Assembly (NCBI GenBank): GCA_964035545.1
Contig: OZ037773.1
Location: 4,039,251 to 4,099,250 of the forward strand
Direction: 5' to 3'
Source of the DNA: Bugula neritina
Taxonomy: Eukaryota; Bryozoa; Gymnolaemata; Cheilostomatida; Bugulidae
Length of the DNA: 60,000 bases
Numbering within the stretch: the stretch's first letter is position 1; every line of letters begins with the position of its first letter. The position numbers were made by a program, and so were the translations under genes. The notes under the pieces are model-generated. The model was given only the letters and a program-made list of their open reading frames with translations. It was not told the DNA's origin and searched no databases. This document shows positions 35,920 through 46,500 of the stretch, one piece after another.

Positions 35920-36914
35920 GTGTAGGTCAAGTGATGGCGCTACTGATCATACGACAATTTTCATGCTATAACTAAGCTTTTGACCAATGGTAGAAGGATC
36001 TAAAGCGAAAGTAGTTTTTCCTTTTAAAAAGTAAATTCTGAATGAACGAAGATAGCAAAGTACAGGTTGCGCTATTTAGTAAGACTATTGGCTGTAGTTA
36101 AGTTGAAGAGTTTAGAAAGTAGAGTTAGAATGAATTTATTTACAATTTGAATTTAAATTTGATCACAGTGATTATTAATTTTGAATTTGATAAATTGATT
36201 GATCAATCCAATGCTTTTGGTGTTGGTGTTACTGTTGGTCATGGTGATGGTGTTATACTCAGTCTCACTACTCACTACTCAGTCAATGCCATACTCATGC
36301 TGATAGTGATACTCTAATAGTTTAGCCACTTGAAGTTGAGGTTGAAGTTAATGACTTAAAATTAATCATAATAATGTTTAAAATCATGGGAAGTGCCAGT
36401 AGTATAAGTTATACTTATAGCGTATAACTACTAGTTAGTATAACTATAGTATAAGTATTAGTATAAGTATGAGTATTTCTAGATGACTAATAGTAATAGT
36501 AATACTATAAGCGTAAGTATAACTATTACTATTAGTATTACTGTTTAATGTTAGTATTAGTCATAGAATTACTCATAGTTGATATTGTAGTAATACTAAT
36601 ACTATCAGTATCAGTATGATTATCATTATTACTATCTACCAGTACCAGTACCAGCCTCCTAACTCATAAGATTAGGACCAAGTCCTAAGGCTAATAATAA
36701 TGTTAAACCTAATGGTCATGGTGAATATGATTAATACTTTTATTTAGTTTTAATATTGCTCTTTTACTTTGAAATTGAATGCATTTCTTTAAAAAAAAGT
36801 TGTTATCACCGTCAGTTAGATGTTTATAAAATCGGATGTTGATAATCATATTTATTTTATTGTATGATATGTCAGTGTTTATTTCAATATAAACATACTT
36901 TATAGTTCTAGATC
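35920..36914. promoter_or_regulatory. Head-to-head promoter region, PLAT gene and PMVK
   Basis: About 1 kb separates the probable start of the minus-strand PLAT gene from the PMVK ATG, so both promoters should lie here. I see no clear TATA box. The middle (36380-36660) is a simple-sequence field of AGTATAAGT and AGTAATACT units. The duplicated AATTTGATCACAGTGAT-like stretch (~36160) has a partner ATGATCACAGTGATA at 35538. Whether the promoter is bidirectional is inference. Confidence 0.4.
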
Positions 36915-38944
36915 ATGGCTAATCCTAGAGTTATACTCGTATTCAGTGGAAAAAGAAAATCTGGGAAGGACTATGTAACTGACTTGCTCCAAGTGAGTGA
37001 GCTTTAATGGATGTATATTTGTAGTAGAAACCTATTTTAAAAATACTTTTGAATTTGAAATTTTAAAATATCTAGCCTGTAAAATTTGGTAACTATGTTT
37101 CACACTGAACGTATATTGCTTGCTTATCAACGCTAATACCTTACATTTTATAATTTAGGCAAAGCAAATAAAGAATATTTTAATGACTGATAAGTGCTGT
37201 GGCTGATATATTTAGTACACACATATTTGTACAAGAAGCCAAATTGTTATTACAGTTTCTTGTACTTGTAGAACAATAACTTATTCATACCAATTTATCA
37301 CCAATTTTTATTATAGAACAGATTTGCTGATGTTTGCCAGTTTTATGTTATTCTACATTACTTTCAAGTTTTAAATAATTACTTAATAAGGAAGTGCCGA
37401 GTTGTTTCTCTTCATTGTTGTCCAGTTATACAAAAAGACAATTTAGATCTAGTTCTTGTCTGTATACAAAGTTTTTTAATTTCCTAACGTAGATCTTGTT
37501 ATTAGGTTGAATAGCTCGTACTATGTTTCTATTTTAAATGGTTTAGTGATATCTTGATGCTCTATTGACTGAATTGTGATTTATATTTGAAACTCTCTAC
37601 CATTCAGGAGTTGCTGGGCGATTCAGTGAGTCATATTATGAAGTTGTCTGCACCTTTGAAGAAACAGTACGCTATTGAACATAACTTAGATTTCGAAAGA
37701 CTTTTAGATACTAGTCAGTATAATTTCTTGATTTCAATTTTTATTATCCATATAATAGTTATCAATAATTTTGGTAAAATATGTGTTTTAATCTTTCTTA
37801 ATAATCAAACCCTAATCTTTATATAAAGAAGACTTTTTGAGTTTAACTAAAAAGAATTTACTTTCAATATTTTAAACTTTTTTGCCTATTCATTCTATGG
37901 AAAAGCTCACGCAAGTTTATAGTCACCATCCCTGTGAGAGACCTCTAATTAAAAGTGGTTTTTGTTAGATTGGGCTAGGGACCTCTCTAGATGGGGCACA
38001 GGAGCAATTATGACTGGATGATATTTTTAACATCACTAGTGGCATTTATCGGGCTCAAACTCATGACTTCATGTGTACTAATGCCGATTCAATCTATTGC
38101 AGAATATAATTTAGCTTGTTTTTCACTTTTAGGCGAGTATAAAGAAAAGGTCAGGGTTGATATGATAGCCTGGGGTGAGAGAAAGCGCGATGAAGACTCA
38201 GCCTATTTTTGTCGTCTCTCTACTGAGACTAGTCCGGGTTTTCACAAGCCAGTTTGGATAATTAGTGACGCACGACGCAAGACAGATATAAAGTATTTCA
38301 AGGAAACCTACCCATCTGCCACCATTACTGTTAGAGTAACAGCAGATATAGCTACTAGAGAAAACAGGTGAGTGTGAGCTAGTGCTTCAGTGAGTTGTGC
38401 AGGTGTCAGTGAGTCATGCAGGTGTCAGTGAGTCATGCAAGTGTCAGTGAGCCATGCAGGTGTCAGTGAATCATGCAGGTGTCAGTAAGACATGCAGGTG
38501 TCAGTGAGCCATGCAGGTGTCGGTGAGTTGTACAGCTGTCAAGTGAGTATGAAAGACATGCAGGTGTCAGTGATTGACAGGTACTTCGTTATACAAGAAA
38601 TATCAGGTGATTTTAAGTGACAGTGAGTTGAAAAGATAAATGTGATACCAGATTTTAGTGGGCTATCTTTTAAATGGTTAAAAATGATAATTTTGACTTA
38701 TTTTGCAACCTGCCAACTTATTTAATTTTTCTTATACCTTTTGAAGTGAATATTTGGTTGATTTTCCTGAGCTCATTATTACAGAGGTTACGTGTTTACT
38801 CAGAATGTTGACGATGCAGCTAGTGAATGTGACCTAGATGGTGAAAGCTTTGACCTAGTTATCGATAACAACGGAGACAGTGCAAAGTTAGCGGCTACAC
38901 TGCAATCCCTTAAACAATTAATTTCTTCTAAATTAACTGTTTGA
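36915..38944 (+). CDS. PMVK: Phosphomevalonate kinase (complete)
   Basis: Four exons: 36915-36992, 37608-37713, 38133-38367, 38785-38944; 579 nt, 192 aa, the same length as I recall for the human enzyme. It phosphorylates mevalonate 5-phosphate to the diphosphate with ATP in isoprenoid and sterol synthesis. The N-terminus carries the glycine-rich ATP loop [10 protein letters not shown] (residues 10-19). Also visible are [25 protein letters not shown] (75-80), ISDARRKTD with the paired arginines 109-110, and VRV. These match the animal-type PMVK family, which is unrelated to the GHMP-type kinase of fungi. Exon 2 uses donor GTCAGT so that Ser62 is split across the intron. Intron 2 contains a SINE, and intron 3 begins with a minisatellite. 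The C-terminus (SSKLTV) lacks a clear SKL peroxisomal tag. Confidence 0.95.
37904..38102 (-). mobile_element. tRNA-derived SINE copy 2 in PMVK intron 2
   Basis: Shares with the copy at ~50362 the plus-strand blocks CTCACGCAAGTTTATAGTC, CATCCCTGTGAGA, GATGGGGCACA, GAGCAATTATGACTGGATG and CATGACTTC. The minus-strand tRNA head is degraded (GCTCAAACTCATGAC in place of GTTCGAACCCATGAC). It fills most of intron 2 and ends ~30 bp before exon 3, so its 3' edge abuts the splice acceptor region. Confidence 0.85.
38383..38570. repeat. 19-bp minisatellite starting at the PMVK exon 3 donor
   Basis: About ten units of GTGTCAGTGAGTCATGCAG, beginning 15 bp after the exon 3 donor (AACAG|GTGAGTGTGAG). Each unit contains both CAG|GTGTCA and CA|GTGAGT, so the array is a ladder of donor-like sequences. 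It decays after ~38570. Confidence 0.93.
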
Positions 38945-39238
38945 TATTAAAGCTATCTTAATAGACTATAATATTAAGATAGTAGGTACGCTGTGATAGG
39001 TTATAGACTAAGAGACATTCTCTTGTTGCAAGCCAATCTACGTTGTATAAATAGTTAGTCAGGTGCTGTTGATTTATACTATTTAATAATGATATATTCT
39101 ATAATGGTTTATTCTAACATCGTATTACAATATATGTTATTTTTAAATATGCTGTAATATAAAATACGTGAGTTGTAATATTATGTAATAGAATATGATA
39201 AAATAATATTAGTATGGTAAACTGAGTCATGATATAGC

Positions 39239-39244
39239 AATAAA
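39239..39244 (+). terminator. Polyadenylation signal of PMVK
   Basis: AATAAA 295 bp after the PMVK stop, followed by GTTGGTTTCTAGTTTT, a plausible GT/T-rich downstream element. Confidence 0.6.
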
Positions 39245-39427
39245 GAAACACAGCGGAGTTGGTTTCTAGTTTTATAATTTGCTACTTGTTTTTCACCTAA
39301 ATGGCTGTAGCCCTATACGGATAGACATTATGATGTGCAACTTATAATATTATATAGGTTGAAATGAACCAATGTTTTGCTCCTAAATCTTATGATTGTG
39401 CTATTGTTCCAATGTTTTATGACTATT

Positions 39428-39433
39428 TTTATT
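39428..39433 (-). terminator. Polyadenylation signal of the type I membrane protein gene
   Basis: Minus-strand AATAAA (TTTATT on plus) 100 bp after the stop of the gene at 39533-42475. It converges with the PMVK signal without overlap. Confidence 0.5.
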
Positions 39434-39532
39434 CTAACTCTGAGATGTAGGATTTTGCTGACAATTAGTTGTCAAATGAAATATATACAGATACTATATA
39501 TAGAAGAGAGTTGTCTTATCACTGCACCAGCA

Positions 39533-42475
39533 CTATTCCACTTTTACTAAGTTCTCGCCACTAGCCACATGGCCGGTATTTGTTACATTCCTCGAACTTT
39601 TTATCTGCAACTTGTCTTTCTCAGATCTCGTTGCGGCATCTGGTTTCTCGCTGCCTATAGCAGCTGCCGACGAGTTTGTATAGACATTTATTACAGTTTC
39701 TTTCGAATGTTCTTCTATAGGTTTATTAGAGTTCATTGGAGTTGCTTCCTCATTTGTCAGTTTTCTAGAGATGGCTGCAGTCGTTTTCCATTTGGCCTTG
39801 TTATGTGCCAAGACTCTTTCTAGGACTGAGTTTCCTTTTATAGCCGAATCCACCTTCTTTGAACGAGCTGCATTCTTCTGAAATATTGACTTTACTTCCT
39901 CCAGTTTGATTGGTAGAGGGTTTACATCTTTTCCATCGTCATTTGCCAAATCATTCTTTGAAACTATAAACATTCAGTTGCTATGGTGATTTCATCGAAA
40001 ATATATGGAAGATAGCCTTAATATGTTGGACTAAGTTTAGTGAGAAAATGAATTTAGTATTCAATGAACGGAGTGGTTGGTCAAACAGTTGATCAGTCAG
40101 TCAGCTATAATAATTATTTATTTTAAAAAGAGCTCTACATTTAGTAAATGTATTAATAGAAAATGTTTCATTTTCTCTCAGCTACCATGACGATTATTGT
40201 CATAGTGATTGATTGTTACCATGGTGATTGTTACCAGGGGAATGCATACCATTATGATGTGAGAAAGTTCGCTGATTGGAGTCTTTCTTCTGAACGCCGG
40301 TGTTGGATCTAATAGCTTTTACCAGCGTTTTGTCCAACAGCTCTCTTTTGCTTACTGAAAATGATAAATCTTCCGAATCTTTTTTCGTTAGTTCCTGAAA
40401 AACATTGTGCAAAGCAATCCTTAGAAAAATTTTAAAAACTAATAAAAAATTGACTCTATACATCACTGAGATTAAACAATAATAAAAAAATAATAAAACA
40501 CCTATCAGAACCCGAGTTTGAATTTTGGTTATACTATACTGTCTACACTGCAGCTTTTAAAGTCACTGCTAAAAATTTTTGATAGTTCAATACCTATAAA
40601 GTATAATGCATATACAGTAGGTACTGAACTATTATTTAAAGTCAAGAATTATAATAAAAATCAATATCTACACTCCCAAAACTGCTTATCATAAGACTTA
40701 CATGTTCTTGCTTGCTTGCTTTTTGTTCATTCCAAGCTCTGACAAACATAAATACAACTAAGCCAATCACAGCAAAGAATAGAAGGCAGCCAATGACAAT
40801 TGCTGAAACAAATAGGCCATAATTATTATGTAAGTGCAAGTTCTTTAAAATAAGGCTCTTTCCAACTGATTTTAAACATTGATTAAAATTGTAGGACTAA
40901 ATTTTCTTTACTTACGCATTACCAAATCACCAACTATATCTTCCTTCAAATTTACGAGTGGCTGAAAGCACCTCCCACCTTTGAGATTGTTTCTGATTGC
41001 AAATTTAGAACACTCACTGCACTCGAATCCTAAAGCACATAATAAACCCTCTCAAGTGATACCCAACACAACACTTATACTTTTGCTTTTATATGACACA
41101 TAAACTAGGAAGTAATTCTTTGTGCCTTTTGACCCTGATGCCAAGTTTGACCTTTGACCTTGTCTAAAACCCAATCTATAGATTTGCTGTGTTGTGAAGT
41201 TCTTTATTTACTAACTAGTTAATATAATATAATGTAATATGTATAAATAATATAGTATATAATTTGCAATATATAAAATGACATATAGCATCATATGTAA
41301 TTAACTATACAATATATGAAATATGGTACATATAATATATATAGTATAATATATTATTTACTATGTAACATGTAACACTATGCACACATACCTTCGGTCA
41401 ATTCATCACATTGGTATTTGGAGTTGACTGCCCATTTTGCTCTGTAGTTGAGCTCCAGCCTTTTGTACTGCCCAGAGGGTTGTCTGACCAGTGACTCTAC
41501 CGTAAGCACTGCTCCCTCTCTGTTGATTAACTCTAAGTTTACCTGAGAAAATGTATTTCTATGGCACTTCTTTCTGCACAGCCCATAACTCTGGAGCTTA
41601 TTATACAAATGACGCTGTAGGAAAACTATCACTTTTTTATATAAGATGTATATAATATTTTTGTATTTGAAAGATATTTTTCACCTTGACATTTAATCTA
41701 AAGTTGTCCCTTACCTTGTTATTGTACTCTAACACCAACGAAGTTTCACTTCTGGTTAGATTCCAATTTTGGGGTAATATCGATTCTAGTTTGACACCAT
41801 TCAAATAGAACCTTAAAAAACAGATAACTATAATTCAAACTTTTAGCTCGACACTGTTGATTTATCAAAAATTAAGCTATCTGCGTCATTTTAAATAGCA
41901 AGTGTAAGCTGCTGTTAGTGTTTTTTATTATTAAAATACTTGTTCAGTAATTTTGTTCGCTTTAATCTAAAACTATTGTCAGGTGTTTAAAATGAAATAC
42001 ACAAAACTAAATAGGATTGAGAGAGCAATTTCAGTCCTTTCTACTGCACATAATGTAGACCAATAATAAAACAGAGCAAGGGATAGTTGCCTAAACCAAT
42101 GAAGTAATACCTCTAGTCACATGGAGCTCGAAGGTAAACCTTGAGCACAAAATTTGACTAGCTACCAGTAGATTGCATGGCATTAGCATAATAACAATAT
42201 TAACAATAGAAAATACAGCATTAGTAAAACAGTATGTCTACATTTTGTTCTTTTTCTTTATAAATTAGCTTCGTCCGTCTGCTATATACTCACTGCCAAT
42301 GTGGTTCTGTAACGTTGTTTCTGATTGGCCAAGTCACTGTTACGCGATCATCACTCACTGTGAATACTCTCAAAGCATCATGAGTCAGCTCTTTATGTGT
42401 AAGCTGATGGTCTGTCAGCAGTGACCTTACTGCCAAGGTCATTATGACCACAATGCTTTTCAGCTTCCAAACCAT
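39533..42475 (-). CDS. Unrecognised type I single-pass membrane protein
   Basis: Seven exons, 5' to 3': 42475-42294, 41811-41715, 41542-41392, 41029-40916, 40802-40702, 40394-40250, 39963-39533; 1221 nt, 406 aa. I do not recognise the family. Seen in the sequence: a signal peptide (MVWKLKSIVVIMTLAV), an ectodomain of ~160 residues rich in beta-type sequence with N-glycosylation sites at Asn54 (NVT) and Asn78 (NLT), a small Cys cluster (YQCDE, FECSECSKF, GGRCF), one membrane helix at ~183-202 (IVIGCLLFFAVIGLVVFMF), then ~204 cytoplasmic residues rich in Lys, Ser, Asn and Glu. Upstream of the helix the four or five cysteines could form a compact module. The exon 6 donor (AATG|GTATGC) is chosen because it keeps frame with exon 7; reading through would end after ~15 more residues (an alternative short tail). 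It may be a surface receptor or adhesion protein, but this is not shown. Confidence 0.8.
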
Positions 42476-43598
42476 ACTCTTCTGCACTACCTGTTAATTC
42501 TTTAATATTCTCAATATCAGCTCAAGGGATAAACTAGTGCATTGTGTAGACATGACTTGGTGTAGAACAATAGTGTCGAAGTTTCATACTAAGCTTTCAT
42601 TGTTGAGTCAATACATGAAGCAGATTTGTAGGTTTTAAATTATATATAAACTTGTGTGTGTGTCCGTGTGCTACGACTATTATTTCTGCAACTTAGTTGA
42701 GGACAACATTGCATTAACAAGTTTTTTTCGAAAAAGTAATATATTCTCTTAATGTGATTCAAACAAAAGATATTGCATTATATACCACAAGTTTTATATT
42801 TTATTGATATAATGAGTTATTAAAATGTTGCACATAAATTACTCATGCAAAAATTTAAATAGTCATATAATTGTAACATGTTACACGATCATATAAACGT
42901 AGCTCTTGCACTGTTTTTCTCTAATTTCAATATTTATGTACATGTATATATTAATGCCATGCTTAAAATATTTACATAGCACTAGTACAATATATTATAT
43001 TAATATAGTGATTATATATTCGATTTTTTAGTTAAAACCAACCTGTTGAGAAGGCTACGTAAAATTCAATGTACATAGTAGTATAATCAGTTTGCTACTA
43101 GAAGCAATAAATTTTGCACAGGGTTAGACTTAAGATAGCAGCTATTTGAGTTTTACAAATTTAAAGATTAGCCTGAAATAGAAGAAATGTAAACTAAGAG
43201 GAAAGTACATCAACGTATGTCGCTAGTCATTTTTACTAGTCTAGTGTGATGTATCCTAGTGACACATGCTGATACTTTACACCCTACAGGCCTCCCAGAA
43301 TAGAACTAACACAATATTTGTGTCTGTGGGTGGTCATGGTACATGTGAGTGGTCCTGGTACATGTAGGTGGTCCTGGTAGATGTAGCTGGTCATGGTAGA
43401 TGTGGGTGGTCATGGTATATCTGGGTGGTCATGGTACATTTGGGTGGTTCTGGTGGTCCTAAGAGCTCATAGGACCTTCTCATCTATAGATGGCTATATT
43501 GTACTGCAGATGTTATAGCATAACATAATTTAAACCTAAATTGCTGTGAGCTGTTTCGACCTATAGATGCAACTTCAAAAAACCACCCATGGTATAAG
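42476..43598. other. Spacer between two minus-strand genes, with a 20-bp minisatellite
   Basis: It holds the promoter of the type I protein gene and the 3' flank of the ShKT gene; no gene is seen. A minus-strand AATAAA at 42800-42805 is a distant candidate polyadenylation signal. At 43322-43460 there are about seven units of GTGGGTGGTCATGGTACAT-like sequence of ~20 bp. Confidence 0.6.
43322..43460. repeat. 20-bp GGTGGTCATGGTA minisatellite
   Basis: Units such as GTGGGTGGTCATGGTACATG and GTAGGTGGTCCTGGTAGATG repeat about seven times in the 3' flank of the ShKT gene, 140-280 bp after its stop. It may lie within the 3' UTR. Confidence 0.9.
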
Positions 43599-46500
43599 CT
43601 AACATTTGTTACAAGATTTTTTACACTTTAACTTCATGTAATCAGGCCTGATCTGACAATAGCCTTTTTCTGCCCATCTCCCACAATACTTGTTGTCATC
43701 AACACAGCTTGAACTGATTACTGGTTTCGTGACTTCTTGATTATTGCAGAAGTTACAGGATTTAGCGCAGTTGCTTTTCATGTACCCAATATAGACGTGG
43801 CAGCGATTTGCTCCAGCCCATGACTTGCAGTATGAACTCTTGTCTGTACACGCTGCCTTACTATCTGAGTCAGCACCAGAGTCACAGAGCTGACATGTAC
43901 TAGCACAATTGATCTTCATGTAGTCCTTTCTGGTGGCACATCTCCCAGCTTTTTTCCAAAGGCTGCAGAACTTGCTTTGGTCTTTGCACTGCTGAGATAC
44001 GCCGGTGGCTGCTTTAGCTGTAGTTGTAAGGGGTGCTGGCGTGGAGGCCAACGTGGTAGTTGGTAGAGCAGTAATAGGCAGCTGTCGAGGTGCGTTGTAT
44101 TGCGTCAAATGATCTGCTGCCAAACACGTCTTACAACTGGCAGGACAGAGAGACTTCATGACCTCGGCTCGAGTCTGGCACAGCCCGGCACCAGCCCACA
44201 CCGTGCAGTAGCTCTTACTGTCTTCACACTTGACTGGTTTAAGTTCAACAGAAGTGCTTTCCCGCACTTCTGCTGCTGCCAAGTGCCTAGCTGATTCGCT
44301 ATGACATTGGTCACATGACTTGCTACAGTATCGCGTCATATAGTCAGGTCGGCGAGTGCAGTATCCAGACTCCGCCCACTGTGAGCATTGCTGTTTCTTG
44401 TCAATACAGTTTCCTGAAGTTTTGTCTTGAGCAATGACTTTAACTTTCTCTGTCACCAAGTTTACAGTAGTTGTCTGAATGTAGTTGATTTTGTCTTCTG
44501 TAAGAATTCTATTAGATATTGCTGAGCATTTATCTACAAAAATATTAATATTTGCTCTTTGACCTAATCTAATTTAAAATGAAAACCATTTTGTCAGTTG
44601 TCTTATTAAAGTCACTGCTTTGTTATTACTTATAGAAACAACTTATAATTTTCTATTAAGCAAAAATATCTATTTTTACAATTTTTAGAAGTTTTTAGAG
44701 CATGCTCCAAGCAAACAGCAAGAGTTATGTAGTAAAATGTTTCAGCTGTAAACCCTTTAGTAATGTCTCTTACCACATGAAGCTGGGCAGTTGTCTTTCA
44801 TAAACACAGGCTTGAGGGAGCACATCTTGTGACTAGCCCAAGTTCTGCAATACTCATGCTTATTGGTACACGCACTCGTCACCTCTTTCTGAACTCTAAT
44901 GCTGCACTTGTTACAGGACACGGGGCAATTCTCGTTCATGTATTTTTCTTTAGCTTTGCAGTAGCCATAAACTTGCCATATCATGCAGTACCTGAAAAAA
45001 AGATGAAAGTTTAGCAGTCAGAACTTTGAATCAAATCTGCAAAGTTGAAAACAATGGCGTATATTCACGAAAGTAATTTTTGGGGTGACCCACAAGTTGA
45101 AAATGATATAAGCATAAAAAGCTTCTGATGATCCATACTCTTATATTTCAATAAATTAATACTTCTAGCCTAATTTGTTGTACATTATTTTATATAATAG
45201 TAGAGTAATATAATAAAGCACATTAATATGCTACTGATGACATTATTAGCTGACTTAAAGTTAAAATAGTGGCAGATCTCTGAGTTAAGAAAAGTAACAG
45301 GTACTAAATACTAAACGCCTAATTTTACAGCATTTATTGTAAAAAAACACTTTGACAAGCTAAAATTTCTGAATTCTACCAACCTGTAGTTGAAAAGAAA
45401 TGAAGAATTGTAAGAGTAGTAAACACTACATCCCATAATGTCTAAATAAGTTACAGCTACAAATACTGTCTAGAGCCGATAACTTGAATGATTATATACA
45501 AATATTATACAACTAAGCAAATTCTAGTTAGTTAGACTTTTGTTTCAGTTGGTGACTCACTCGCTCTGGTCTTTGCACTTAGCTTCAGTTCTACTTGCTG
45601 TTATAGGTTTGGACTGTCCACACAAACCACATGACTTTGGACATTTCAGATTCATGTAGTCTTTCCTGTCAATACATTTGTTCTCATCTGCCCATCGGCT
45701 GCAATATTCATTGCGGTCCTGTGTGAAAAGATAAGATGTACTAAGAATAATTTATCTAATGCTACAAATGTTTGTTGATTTGAACAACATTAGGTTAAGC
45801 CAACAGTTGAATGATTATAAGAAATAACTAATATATGCATGAAGAGAAATAATTATGCATAATTCCATATGCTCTCTATAAAAAACACTTTTCATGGCAA
45901 ACTATATTTTAAATGATTTGTATAAAAAAAATCCTGTAAAACCTTTGTTAAACTTTGAATTCTTGCCAGTTGCTATAACTTTGCAGAGCGCATGCAGTTT
46001 TCAAATATCAAATTTTTGTTTATAATAAGAATATTTTAACTTTTATTCAATCATATCATACCCATCCTAAATGGTTACAGGCACCTTATTTTGTTGCATC
46101 AACACCATGAATAACTAACCTTACAGACACCTGCTTTAGTGACAGCTGCCTGATCATTTTGAGTTCTATCTCCTCCCTGTGCTGTGACACCTGATGGGCA
46201 CCTGTTGCAGCTTGCCGCACAGCTTTTATGCATGTAGTCTGGCCTTTTACTGCACTGACCTAAGAAAAAATGAATCAGAATGGCACATAAATATATAATG
46301 GTACCAAATTAAGAATAAATACTTATGATGGAAAGAAAATAAACATCAATTACTTCTAAAGTTAGGTTGTGTAACATTTTTCAGGTCGAACTTAGAATTT
46401 ACTAAAAATATGCTAAAAATGTCGATTCAGTTTCAGCTGATTAAAAAAAATTAATTCTCTTAACTTTTTTATGCAAAATACTTATTGGGGAGCATACTTT

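Noticed and set aside
37991-38132. N-terminal extension of PMVK exon 3 (frame opening at 37991)
   Set aside because: This part is SINE sequence; the acceptor AG at 38131-38132 and homology with the PMVK family place the exon start at 38133.
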